The translations under genes were made by a program, and so were the position numbers. DNA of 18,651 bases from Trueperaceae bacterium. GTDB taxonomy: Bacteria; Deinococcota; Deinococci; Deinococcales; Trueperaceae. The DNA lies in the NCBI GenBank assembly GCA_007130445.1, contig SLSM01000417.1, positions 1 through 18,651 on the forward strand. Direction: 5' to 3'. Positions 1 to 7,241 of this stretch are shown in pieces. The notes below the pieces were generated by a model that was given only the letters and a program-made list of their open reading frames with translations, searched no databases and was not told the DNA's origin. Each line of letters starts with the position of its first letter. Position 1 is the stretch's first letter.

Positions 1-565
1 CCGAAGCGTGGTACGCGGCGGGCACGATACCGGTCTCGCACGCGACGCGCAGGAACGAGGCGTTGACCCTGTCCATGTGCACCCGTGCGGTGTACCGATC
101 GACGACCTCGACCTCGCGCATCCCGTCGAAGCGACCAGCGATGGTGTTACCGGGCTGAGCGTAGAACTCGTAGGTGTACTTGACGTCTTCGGCTGTCAGC
201 TCGCTGCCGTCGTGGAAGCGGACACCCTCGTGCACGTGGAAGGTGTAGCTGAGCCCGTCTTCGGCGATCTCGTACGAGCGGGCGAGCACAGACTCCGTCT
301 CTGTCAGGTGGTTCACGAACACAAGTGGGTCGATCACGTTCATGATGATGGCGTACTGGATCGATGGCCCGCTGTGGTTGGGGCTGAGGCCGGCGACCTC
401 GTGGTGGACCAGCCATGTGAGGCTGCCGCCCCGGGTCCCCTGGGCCCATGCTTGAAGCCCGTGGCTACCAACGTACACACCGATGCCTGCGGCGAGGCTC
501 TGGCGAAGGAACTGGCGGCGGCTGAGCGGCTTGTTCAAGAGTCGTTCGAGCTTCCGGTTCGACAT
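1..565 (-). CDS. Peptide/nickel-type ABC transporter substrate-binding protein (SBP_bac_5), N-terminal part
   Basis: About 188 codons are present before the gene leaves the left edge of the window. It starts at the ATG whose complement is 563-565, with GGAGG seven bases upstream. Residues 15-24 read SRRQFLRQSL, a twin-arginine (Tat) signal motif, followed by a hydrophobic stretch and an AWAQ-type cleavage site near residue 40, so export to the cell surface or periplasm is expected. The mature start and the segments SYEIAEDGLSYTFHVHEGV, RFHDGSELTAEDVKYTYEF and later VVDRYTARV are hallmarks of family 5 binding proteins, which deliver oligopeptides, nickel or glycosides to DppBC-type permeases. 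The substrate cannot be told from the N-terminal third. Permease genes, if linked, lie outside the window. The family assignment is secure; the substrate is unknown. Confidence 0.93.
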   Translation of the reverse strand, partial: MSNRKLERLLNKPLSRRQFLRQSLAAGIGVYVGSHGLQAWAQGTRGGSLTWLVHHEVAGLSPNHSGPSIQYAIIMNVIDPLVFVNHLTETESVLARSYEIAEDGLSYTFHVHEGVRFHDGSELTAEDVKYTYEFYAQPGNTIAGRFDGMREVEVVDRYTARVHMDRVNASFLRVACETGIVPAAYHAS

Positions 566-600
566 CCACGTACCTCCGCACGAGGGCCCTGGAGGGTGCC

Positions 601-641
601 CCCGCATGCGGGAGTATACGTATCCGGTCACACCTTGTACA
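601..641 (-). promoter_or_regulatory. Putative promoter and palindromic operator of the substrate-binding protein gene
   Basis: Read on the minus strand, TGTACA (636-641) and TATACT (613-618) are separated by 17 bases, a good sigma-70 layout with 4/6 and 5/6 matches. Directly downstream, at the expected transcription start, is the perfect 12-bp palindrome CCCGCATGCGGG (601-612). It lies about 35 bases before the start codon. A repressor or other regulator bound there would block initiation; this role is inferred from position only. Confidence 0.45.
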
Positions 642-776
642 CCCACGTGAAGCGCCCGTGAAGGTTCCGCCTGCGTGTGGGACGCCACGCTCGCGCGCTG
701 TCGCGACGACGCGGTGCAGTCGCGCCGGGTAGCATGGCCGACGGCCGCCCCGTCGCGGATGGCCGGGAGGACCCAC

Positions 777-1379
777 GTGCTCGAACTCTGGCTCATCCGA
801 CACGGCGAGACCGACTGGAACGCACAGGGACGCATCCAGGGCGCCGCCGACGTGCCCCTGAACGCCCTCGGCCTGCGGCAAGCCGAACGCCTCCGGGAGC
901 GGCTGAGGGGCCAACGCTTCGACGCCGTCTACGCCTCAGACCTGACGCGTGCCCGCGTCACCGCCGAGACGGCGCTGCCCGACGCCGAGGTGCGGCTCGA
1001 TCCGCGCCTGCGCGAGCTCGCCTACGGCGTCCTCGAGGGGAAGGCGTGGCGCACGATGAGTGATGAGGAGACCGCCATCGCCGCGCACTGGCACGAGGAC
1101 CCGTACACGCGGCGGGTACCCGGCGGCGAGTCGTACGGTGACCTCACCGAGCGCGTCGATGCCTTCCGCGCCGAGCTCCCCACGAGCGGCCGCGTGGCGG
1201 CGTTCAGCCACGGTGGCACCATCCGCAGCGCGCTCTACGCCGTGGTGGGCCGCCCCAACGGCGCGGCCTGGCGCGTCGCCATCGGCAACACCGCCATCAC
1301 ACGACTGCGCTTCGACGAGCGTGGTGTGACGCTGCTGAGCGTGAACGACGAAGCGCACCTGGAGCGCGGGCTCGACTGA
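777..1379 (+). CDS. Histidine phosphatase family protein (phosphoglycerate mutase-like)
   Basis: This is a cytoplasmic phosphomonoesterase of the branch-1 histidine phosphatase superfamily, 200 residues long, normal for PhoE/GpmB/CobC-like members. Residues 6-13 read LIRHGETD, carrying the phospho-accepting His9. The proton-donor Glu is probably Glu80 in RELAYG. The second catalytic His is His145 in FSHGGTIR. The GTG start is chosen because GGGAGG ends six bases upstream and the protein then begins immediately with the catalytic strand; longer readings of the frame add an unconserved 34-residue tail. The gene stands alone and converges on the MFS gene, with 22 bases between the stops. Substrate specificity (sugar phosphate, cobalamin or thiamine precursor, nucleotide) cannot be inferred. 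Confidence 0.9.
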   Translation: MLELWLIRHGETDWNAQGRIQGAADVPLNALGLRQAERLRERLRGQRFDAVYASDLTRARVTAETALPDAEVRLDPRLRELAYGVLEGKAWRTMSDEETAIAAHWHEDPYTRRVPGGESYGDLTERVDAFRAELPTSGRVAAFSHGGTIRSALYAVVGRPNGAAWRVAIGNTAITRLRFDERGVTLLSVNDEAHLERGLD

Positions 1380-1401
1380 CGGCGGCGCTGCTGCGACCGC
1401 G

Positions 1402-2760
1402 TCACCGGCCCTCGGCGGGCACCGGTTGCTCGGGAAGCGCCGTCCGCGCGTCGCCTGCGCGCCACAGCGTCGCTGCGAGCGCCGCGCCGAGCGCCAACCC
1501 CGCCACGACGAACCACACCGCGTGCAACCCCGACCCTTCCGCCACGCCTCCCAGCGCCAGCGTCGCCCCGACGCCGCCCGCGTACGCGGCCAGCGAACGG
1601 AGCGAGAGCATGGTCGCTCGCTCACGACTCGACACCCGAGCGTGGAACGCCGCCGCCAGCGCCGGGGAGGCGAACCCGAGGCCGAGGTAGACCAGCCAGG
1701 CACCCGACGCGGCGAGGGCGACGGCGCCGAGGCGCATGCTGCCAGTCGCCGCACCGTGGTCGGCGAACAGCGCGTCGACGAGCACCGCTCCGTCCGTCGT
1801 GAGGAGCGCAGCGCCGGCTGCGACCAGCGCCGCTCCCTGGGTCACTCGCGCGAGCGGAACGCGGGGAGCGGCGCCCGCGAGGCGCGCGGCCAGTGCTTGG
1901 CCGGCAGCGGTCGCCCCGAACGCCACGGCCATCACGACACCGAGCACCAGGCTCACGCCCTCGGGCCCCCAGCGGGCCCGCAGCTCGGCAGGCAGGAACG
2001 TCTCCATGCTCATCACCACGGCGCCGAGCGTCGCACCGATCATGACGAGCGCAGCGAGTGGCGGATCGCGGCGCAGCGCCGCGAGGGCGACGCGGGCGAC
2101 CCGGTCGGGTCGCGCGGCAGCGCGCGTGGCGCGGCGCGCGACCGCCGAGGCCGAGCGCACCTCGTGCAACCTGGACGTGACCGCGATCGACACGATCCAC
2201 ACCGCGGCCGAAACGGCGTACGTGAGCTGCAGCGCCCGCACGTCGCCCGCTTCGGCGATGCCCAGGAGGGGCGCGAGCAGCGGCAGCGCGCCGCCCATGA
2301 GCATGGCGAACGCCAGCACCAGCGACTGCACGACGCCCGCCCGCGCCAGCGGCCCCTGGAGGTCGCCGGCCGGGTCACGAGTGCGGCGAGCGTCGACGTA
2401 CCACGCCTCGAGCGAGCCCGAGCCGAGAGCCCTCGCGGTGCCGCCGAGTGCGGCGGCCGCCAGCAGCCCGGGCAGGCCCGGCGCCAGCATGAACGCGAGT
2501 TGTGCGAGCAGCGTCCCAGCGTCCGCGAGCACCGTCACGCGCACCCGACCGAAGGCGTCGGCGAGCCCGCCCGTGGGCACCTCGAACGCCGCGGTGACGG
2601 CCGCGAACGTCGCCATCACGAGTGCGACCTGCGACAGGTCGAGTCCGCGCGCCAGCAGGAGCGGCACGAGCACGGGCAGAGCGAGCACCGTGGCCAGCCA
2701 CCGCAGTGCCAGGGTGCGGTGGTACGCGCGCGCCAGTGGATCGCCGGCGCGGGCGCTCAT
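1402..2760 (-). CDS. MFS transporter
   Basis: This is a 452-residue inner-membrane protein with about twelve hydrophobic segments, the usual size of a major facilitator. The conserved motif A is visible in the loop between helices 2 and 3 as GGLADAFGRVRV. A charged middle loop (around RATRAAARPDRVARVALAAL) separates the two six-helix halves. It probably exports a small molecule by proton antiport; the substrate is not predictable. The start at 2760 is preferred because the upstream 37-codon ORF ends with TGA overlapping this ATG (ATGA), which suggests translational coupling. An in-frame ATG at 2778 would add six residues but has no clear ribosome site. The divergent winged-helix gene and the inverted repeat between them suggest that the regulator controls this exporter. 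Confidence 0.9.
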   Translation of the reverse strand: MSARAGDPLARAYHRTLALRWLATVLALPVLVPLLLARGLDLSQVALVMATFAAVTAAFEVPTGGLADAFGRVRVTVLADAGTLLAQLAFMLAPGLPGLLAAAALGGTARALGSGSLEAWYVDARRTRDPAGDLQGPLARAGVVQSLVLAFAMLMGGALPLLAPLLGIAEAGDVRALQLTYAVSAAVWIVSIAVTSRLHEVRSASAVARRATRAAARPDRVARVALAALRRDPPLAALVMIGATLGAVVMSMETFLPAELRARWGPEGVSLVLGVVMAVAFGATAAGQALAARLAGAAPRVPLARVTQGAALVAAGAALLTTDGAVLVDALFADHGAATGSMRLGAVALAASGAWLVYLGLGFASPALAAAFHARVSSRERATMLSLRSLAAYAGGVGATLALGGVAEGSGLHAVWFVVAGLALGAALAATLWRAGDARTALPEQPVPAEGR

Positions 2761-2870
2761 ACGAGGCCGAGGAGCCATGCGAGCGGTGGAAGCGGGGTAC
2801 GGACGTCGCGGCGGATCTGATCGAGGCGGGCGATGGCGATCTCGTGGGCGAGCTGTGGTGTCGTGGTCAT
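2757..2870 (-). CDS. Possible 37-residue small protein upstream of and coupled to the MFS gene
   Basis: A 37-codon frame begins at the ATG whose complement is 2868-2870 and ends with TGA overlapping the MFS start at 2760. The product begins MTTTPQLAHEIAIARLDQIR and ends in PPLAWLLGLV: a short amphipathic, charged helix followed by a hydrophobic tail. Its codons are GC-rich at the third position like real genes here. The ribosome site is weak (GTGGGC). It could be a genuine small protein of the regulator/exporter operon, or a leader ORF that couples translation to the exporter. I do not recognise a family. The stop/start overlap and codon use are the main support. Confidence 0.42.
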   Translation of the reverse strand: MTTTPQLAHEIAIARLDQIRRDVRTPLPPLAWLLGLV

Positions 2871-2884
2871 GCCCACACGGTGCG

Positions 2885-2930
2885 CGCTACCCTACCGGAG
2901 ATGACACGCCCCGTCTCCGGTAGGGTAGCG
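2885..2930. promoter_or_regulatory. Perfect 17-bp inverted repeat (12-nt spacer) between the divergent regulator and MFS operon
   Basis: The arms are CGCTACCCTACCGGAGA (2885-2901) and its exact reverse complement (2914-2930), with the spacer TGACACGCCCCG. The right-hand gene's ATG begins at 2901, so the left arm ends on the first base of the start codon. The left arm also holds TACCCT (2888-2893), a TANNNT -10-like box seven bases before that ATG, the layout of leaderless genes. The repeat is symmetric, so the same box faces the MFS side as well. It is most simply the operator of the adjacent winged-helix protein, repressing both directions. As RNA it would fold into a long hairpin that hides the start codon. 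Confidence 0.7.
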
Positions 2931-3575
2931 GCCGCCGACGGCGCCCAACGCGTCGACGACCCAGCGGCCGCGAAGCTGCTCACGCACGAGGACTACCGCG
3001 CCGTGCTGGGCGCCTTCCTCGGGCGCGAGCGAAGCGTCACGGAAGCCGCGCAGGAGTTGCGCCTCGGTCTCGACGCCACCCTCTACCGTGTCCGTCGCCT
3101 CCACCAGGCGGGGCTGCTCGAGGTTCGCGCCGTCCAGCCCCGCGCGGGCCGCGCCATCAAGCGTTACCGCGCCGTGCACGACGCCTGGTTCGTCCCATTC
3201 GAGGCGCTCCCCTACGCCGACCTCGAGGAGACGTTCCTCGAGCTGCACGTCGCCCACGCCCGTGTGATCGCCCGCGCTGCCGCCCGGGCGCTGGGGCGCT
3301 CCGAGTGGTCCGGCTACCGAATCGAGCGCAACGAGGACGGCCGCCTGTGGATGCGCGGCGTGCGCATGGACGGCAGCGGCGTCGGCAGCACGGCCGCCGA
3401 CGCCGGCGCCACCGACGCCATGCTCGAGCTCCGGCTCGCGCCCGACGACGCCCTCCGGCTCAACCGCGAGCTCACCGACCTCGTGACACGCTACACGGCG
3501 CTCGACCGCTCCGCCGACGGCCCACCGAACCGCATCGTGATGTTCGCGAGCGTGCCGGTCGAGGAGGGGCCGTGA
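2901..3575 (+). CDS. Winged helix-turn-helix (ArsR-like) transcriptional regulator
   Basis: This is a 224-residue cytoplasmic DNA-binding protein. Residues about 27-90 form a winged helix: HEDYRAVLGAFLGRE as helix 1, SVTEAAQELRL and ATLYRVRRLHQAGLL as the helix-turn-helix, then VRAVQPRAGRAIKRYRAV as the wing. This pattern is typical of ArsR/PadR-like HTH domains. The C-terminal 130 residues (roughly 95-224) are helical with acidic and arginine-rich stretches and contain no metal-binding cysteine motif, so a ligand-binding or dimerisation domain of unknown kind is likely. The ATG at 2901 is the only sensible start; no useful in-frame start exists for the next 100 bases. It has no separate ribosome site but has TACCCT seven bases upstream, suggesting leaderless translation. 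It probably autoregulates through the 17-bp repeat on its own start. Confidence 0.8.
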   Translation: MTRPVSGRVAAADGAQRVDDPAAAKLLTHEDYRAVLGAFLGRERSVTEAAQELRLGLDATLYRVRRLHQAGLLEVRAVQPRAGRAIKRYRAVHDAWFVPFEALPYADLEETFLELHVAHARVIARAAARALGRSEWSGYRIERNEDGRLWMRGVRMDGSGVGSTAADAGATDAMLELRLAPDDALRLNRELTDLVTRYTALDRSADGPPNRIVMFASVPVEEGP

Positions 3576-3736
3576 ACGCTGGCGCCCGCTTGCCGGGGGT
3601 GGCGGACGTGCCCGGAGAGCGTCCGGCGATTGCCAGGTCGACGCCCGGGACCCGGGCCTGCGTCTCGTTCGTCAGCGTGACGATGTATCGACGTGTGGCC
3701 GTCGTGCGCGCTCATGCCGAGGAAGCAGACCCATAG
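3572..3736 (+). CDS. Doubtful 54-codon ORF overlapping the regulator's stop codon
   Basis: A GTG overlaps the TGA of the winged-helix gene (GTGA) and opens a 54-codon frame ending in TAG at 3734-3736. The product (GARLPGVADVPGERPAIARS, and later VTMYRRVAVVRAHAEEADP) matches no family I know. The only support is the stop/start overlap; codon bias is mixed. Within it, GCCCGGGACCCGGGC (3643-3657) is a near-perfect palindrome that could be the end of the regulator's transcript. It may well be noncoding. Confidence 0.18.
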   Translation: MNAGARLPGVADVPGERPAIARSTPGTRACVSFVSVTMYRRVAVVRAHAEEADP

Positions 3737-4006
3737 GATGAAGGTCTCTCCTGCACGGCTCGGCGATCTTCATGGCCGCTCTCGGCGAGCGTTCTGGTGT
3801 GCATCGCTACGAGCTTCACGGTGCGCATGGCGCGCCCCTGTCGAGGTGGGGGCATCGGTCGGCGCGGATGATGCGCCGCCCACAGCTTCGAGCACAGGAG
3901 GTCGCGGGCGGCAGCGACGCGAAGCGTCCTCCAAGCTCAGGCCGCGAACGCAGGACGGAGGGCGGGAGCGGGGGGTCGGGCCCGCACCACCGCGATGCCC
4001 TCGCGC
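3737..4006. other. Stretch without a recognisable gene
   Basis: Together with the doubtful ORF before it, about 430 bases lie between the winged-helix gene and the 3' end of the ROK gene. All open frames here are antisense to ROK or lack domain-like sequence and ribosome sites. A small stem GACGC-GAA-GCGTC occurs at 3916-3928. I see no RNA gene, repeat array or mobile-element end. Confidence 0.5.
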
Positions 4007-4027
4007 ATCGTTGGCGCGGCCAACGAT
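4007..4027 (-). terminator. Hairpin at the end of the ROK gene
   Basis: ATCGTTGG (4007-4014) and CCAACGAT (4020-4027) form an 8-bp stem with a 5-nt loop that begins on the last base of the ROK stop codon. No T-run follows on the minus strand. It may act as a terminator or RNA-stabilising hairpin as is common in GC-rich genomes, but Rho-independent termination is not assured. Confidence 0.5.
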
Positions 4028-5232
4028 CAGGAGGTACCCGACCCACCCACGCCGCCGTTCGAGGCGGTGAAGAGACGGTGACGGATGGGGAACAGGGCGG
4101 CGCCGAGTGCGCTTGCGTCGGAACCGATGGTGCTCAGGAGCAGGTCCGGGCTGGGCACGGGCCGGCCGAGGCGATCGGGTGCGCGGCGATGTGAGACGGC
4201 GATCAGGCGGCGCCTGAGGTCGACGGGCGCCTCGCCGCCGAACACGATGGCGGCGGGATCCAGGATCGCCATCAGCCCCCTCAGCAGTTGGTTCAACGCA
4301 GGTGCAACGTGCGCGACCCAGCGATCCAGGGTCGGCCACGCCGGGTCGTAGGCGCGTCTGAGGTCCGCCACGGTGGCGAAGTCGAGACCGTCGTCGCGGA
4401 GCATGTCGAGCAGCGTGTAGAGCGCCGGCCGGCGCCGAGACGCCTCGTCGTCGAAGATCGCGGAGACCTCCGCGGCGTTCATGTGATGGCCGAGATACGG
4501 AGCCCCCCGAAGCACCAGGCCGCCACCGAAGCCGTAGTTGAAAGCAAGGTACGCGAAGTCTTCGAAGCGCCGGCCGGCCCCGACCCAGAGTTCTGCGAGC
4601 GCTCCGAGGGTGCCATCGTTCTCGGCCATGACGGGGAACGTGGCGTTCGTCTCGAACAGCTCGACCACGTCGAGGTCGTTCCAGGTGGAGAGCGGCACGG
4701 GTGTGATGAACGCGGTGCCGGGCTCGAGCCGGAAGCCTTGCATCGAGACCCCGATGCCGGCGACCCGTGCCCACGGCAGGCCCATCTGCACGACCAAGCG
4801 CTCAAGCGCAGCGTGACTGGTCGTGGCCACTGCCTCCGGATCGTTGGCCTCGACGCTGAGCGGCGCGTGATGCAAGACGTTGCCGACGAGATCACACACC
4901 GTGACGAAGACGGAGTCGCTATCGATCGTGACGCCCAACCCATAGGCCCCCGTCGGCTCCAGCGCAAGCCGTGGACTCGGCTTCCCACGGCCGCTGATCC
5001 GTGGCGGCAGGATGCGCAGCATCCCCTTTCCGACGAGTTCCTCGCTCAACCGGTGGATGCTCTGCTGCGAAAACGGGACCAGGCGGATCAACTCCGACCG
5101 AGCGATCGCCTGGGTACGGCGGACCGTCTCGAGCAACGTCGCTTCGTTGCGGGTGGTCGCAAAGGGGTCGCCCGCGGGCGGCGTTGCCCGTACCGTCTTC
5201 GTCACGACCTTGTCGCGCTCGTGCCCTACCAT
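4027..5232 (-). CDS. ROK-family transcriptional repressor
   Basis: This is a 401-residue protein built like NagC/XylR/Mlc. An N-terminal winged helix occupies about residues 18-85 (NEATLLETVRRTQAIARSEL, then FSQQSIHRLSEELVGKGML). It is followed by an actin-like ROK sugar-kinase-type domain with AGIGVSMQGF, AENDGTLGALAELWVGAG and the glycine-rich FNYGFGGGLVLRGAP. The usual ROK zinc motif (CxCGxxGC, after the conserved glycines) is absent, so it probably senses its ligand without that structural zinc, or binds a non-sugar ligand. Start: the ATG at 5232, with TATGCT eight bases upstream and no good ribosome site; a start 27 bases further upstream is also possible. It diverges from the ABC import operon, 114 bases away, and most likely represses it until the imported solute or a derivative is present. 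Confidence 0.88.
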   Translation of the reverse strand: MVGHERDKVVTKTVRATPPAGDPFATTRNEATLLETVRRTQAIARSELIRLVPFSQQSIHRLSEELVGKGMLRILPPRISGRGKPSPRLALEPTGAYGLGVTIDSDSVFVTVCDLVGNVLHHAPLSVEANDPEAVATTSHAALERLVVQMGLPWARVAGIGVSMQGFRLEPGTAFITPVPLSTWNDLDVVELFETNATFPVMAENDGTLGALAELWVGAGRRFEDFAYLAFNYGFGGGLVLRGAPYLGHHMNAAEVSAIFDDEASRRRPALYTLLDMLRDDGLDFATVADLRRAYDPAWPTLDRWVAHVAPALNQLLRGLMAILDPAAIVFGGEAPVDLRRRLIAVSHRRAPDRLGRPVPSPDLLLSTIGSDASALGAALFPIRHRLFTASNGGVGGSGTS

Positions 5233-5239
5233 CCTCGGC

Positions 5240-5295
5240 GAGCATACGGCGGGGCGCATCGGCTTGACACATGCATGAGTCTGCCATGCTATTCT
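5240..5295. promoter_or_regulatory. Divergent ROK / ABC-operon promoter region with putative operator
   Basis: On the plus strand, a perfect -35 TTGACA lies at 5264-5269, and an extended -10 TGCTATTCT lies at 5287-5295, with a long 20-base spacer to the hexamer at 5290. Between them lies an inverted repeat, GCATG-AGTCTGC-CATGC (5273-5289). A second one, TGCG-TGATAAT-CGCA, lies downstream around 5310-5325. Either could be the ROK operator. On the minus strand, TATGCT (complement of 5240-5245) is a -10-like box eight bases before the ROK start. Promoter function is inferred. Confidence 0.5.
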
Positions 5296-5346
5296 TTTTT
5301 CACCTATGTTGCGTGATAATCGCACGGTTCCGCCACGGGAACTCGC

Positions 5347-6387
5347 GTGATCGGCGTCCGCGTCGATCGCCTCACGATTCGCTTCGGCGCTTTCACCGCC
5401 GTCGACGACGTGAGCTTCCAAGTTGCTCCCGGAGAGTTCATCACGCTCCTGGGTCCGTCTGGCTGCGGCAAGACGACGCTGCTCCGCATGCTCTCCGGTT
5501 TCCTCGAGCCGACCAGCGGCAGTATCCACCTCGACGACGTGGACGTCAGCCAGGTCCCTCCCGAGGCGCGCGACACCGCGCTCTGCTTCCAGTCGTACGC
5601 GCTGTTCCCGCACCTCACCGTGCGCCAGAACCTCGAGTTCGGGTTGATCCAGAAGCGGATCCCGCGTCGCGAGCGCAAGGAGCGTGTCGCAACCGTGGCC
5701 AGCACACTCGACCTCGACACGCAGTTGACGAAACTGCCGAACCAACTCTCCGGTGGTCAGCAACAGCGTGTGTCGCTCGGCCGCGCCCTCGTGATGCGCC
5801 CGGGCGTCATCCTCTTCGACGAACCGCTGTCCAACCTCGACGCCAAGCTGCGCGATCGCGTCCGCATCGAGATCCGCCGTATCCAACGGGACTACGGTCT
5901 CACCGCGATCTACGTGACACACGATCAGGCCGAGGCCCTAGCGCTCTCCGACCGAATCCTCGTGATGAACGGTGGACGTGTCGAACAGAGCGACACGCCA
6001 GAGGCGCTCTACCACCGGCCGCGATCACGATTCGTTGCCGACTTCATCGGATCGGCCAACGTGATCGTTGGCGAGGTCGAGGGGCCCGCTGACGCAGGGA
6101 TATGGCGTGCGCGCACCCCCATCGGCCTCCTCGGCTTCACGAGTGAGCGTCAACCGCCACGCGCCGTGACGCTGTGCTGGCGCCCGGAGCACGTTCACCT
6201 GGGCGACGGTGATCTTGAGGGCATCGTCATCGACCGATCCTTCCAAGGGAACTACACCGATCTCACGGTACGAAGCGGCGACGTCGACCACCGCATCCAG
6301 GTCTCGGCCACGCCGCTTTATGAGGGGGATCGGACGCGCTTCGCGATCGAGCCTGAGCGGGTCGTGCTCCTCGAGGACGAAGTGTGA
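5347..6387 (+). CDS. ABC transporter ATP-binding protein (PotA/FbpC type)
   Basis: This is a 346-residue ATPase subunit of an importer, on the cytoplasmic face. The core is complete: Walker A GPSGCGKTT at about 36-44, Q-loop Gln82 in FQSYALFPHL, signature LSGGQQQR at 134-141, Walker B VILFDEP at 154-160, D-loop SNLDAK, and switch His192 in THDQAEA. Residues about 238-345 form a TOBE regulatory domain (CWRPEHVHL, FQGNYTDLTVRSG), as in polyamine, iron(III) and phosphonate importers. The GTG start follows GGGAA. The end overlaps the next gene by four bases (GTGA). It is the first gene of the operon and lies downstream of the TTGACA promoter. The family is certain; the substrate is not. Confidence 0.95.
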   Translation: MIGVRVDRLTIRFGAFTAVDDVSFQVAPGEFITLLGPSGCGKTTLLRMLSGFLEPTSGSIHLDDVDVSQVPPEARDTALCFQSYALFPHLTVRQNLEFGLIQKRIPRRERKERVATVASTLDLDTQLTKLPNQLSGGQQQRVSLGRALVMRPGVILFDEPLSNLDAKLRDRVRIEIRRIQRDYGLTAIYVTHDQAEALALSDRILVMNGGRVEQSDTPEALYHRPRSRFVADFIGSANVIVGEVEGPADAGIWRARTPIGLLGFTSERQPPRAVTLCWRPEHVHLGDGDLEGIVIDRSFQGNYTDLTVRSGDVDHRIQVSATPLYEGDRTRFAIEPERVVLLEDEV

Positions 6388-7241
6388 CGAGGCGCCGGTG
6401 GTTCGTGGTGCCGCTGCTGCTCGCCCCCGGCCTCGGGCTGATCCTGGCGCTCGTCGGTTCGGTCGTCGTCATCGCGATCGGTCAGTCCTTCGGGCTCTTC
6501 AGCATCTTCGGCGGGGGCGCCTTCTCGCTCGAGCCTTGGTCTGAGACCCTCGACCGACGCGTCTACTGGCGCTCCGTGCGGTACTCGCTCCAGGTCGGCG
6601 TGGTCAGCGCCTTCGCCTCCGTGGCGCTTGCCTACCCGCTTGCACTGTGGCTACGCAAGCCCTTCCAGGGCGCCGCCTTCATCGGCGCCGTGTTGAAGGC
6701 GCCGCTCTTGGTCCACGGGCTCGTCGCAGCATTCCTCTACGTCAACGTCATCTCCTATCACGGCATCTTCAACCAGTTCATGCAGGCCATCGGCGTGTGG
6801 GACGGTCCGCGGCGACTCCAGAACGACCCGGGCGCGGTGGGCGTCTACATCTTGCAGACGTGGAAGAACATGCCGTTCGCCCTCCTCTTGCTCACGGGCG
6901 CCGTTCGGAGCATCTCCGATGACGTCCTCGACGCGGCTCGCGACCTCGGCGCAGGTACCTGGGCACGCTTTCGGCGCATCGTGCTGCCGCTCACGACCTC
7001 GGTCATGCAGGCCGCGCTCGTGATCATCTACATCGGCGCATTGGCCGACTTCAGTTTCCAGGTGATCGCCGGCCCCATCAACCGGATGTCGCTCTCCCAG
7101 TTGATGGTCTTCTTCAAGGACCGCGGCGACTGGCACGCGGCGGCCGTCGTCGGCGTCACGCTGATGGTGCTAGCGCTCGCGGGCGCGGCGGTGCTCACGC
7201 TCTTCATCCAGTTGATCGGTCGCGGGTGGCCCAGGCGATGA
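6384..7241 (+). CDS. ABC transporter permease (first)
   Basis: This 285-residue inner-membrane protein has about six helices. The first helix lies at residues 7-32. The EAA loop that docks with the ATPase is at about 183-202 (DAARDLGAGTWARFRRIVLP). It belongs to the PotB/FbpB-like binding-protein-dependent permeases. Its GTG start overlaps the ATPase stop (GTGA) and its own stop overlaps the next start (ATGA), so the three genes are translationally coupled. It pairs with the following permease to form the channel. Confidence 0.93.
   Translation: MTRRRWFVVPLLLAPGLGLILALVGSVVVIAIGQSFGLFSIFGGGAFSLEPWSETLDRRVYWRSVRYSLQVGVVSAFASVALAYPLALWLRKPFQGAAFIGAVLKAPLLVHGLVAAFLYVNVISYHGIFNQFMQAIGVWDGPRRLQNDPGAVGVYILQTWKNMPFALLLLTGAVRSISDDVLDAARDLGAGTWARFRRIVLPLTTSVMQAALVIIYIGALADFSFQVIAGPINRMSLSQLMVFFKDRGDWHAAAVVGVTLMVLALAGAAVLTLFIQLIGRGWPRR

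Noticed and set aside
1426..2923. Long plus-strand frames opposite the MFS gene
   Set aside because: They are arginine/alanine-rich antisense shadows without ribosome sites or domains.
5233..5922. A longer ROK protein extending over the ABC ATPase gene
   Set aside because: The extra 230 residues are antisense to the ATPase and resemble its reverse complement; the ROK domain order begins normally after 5232.
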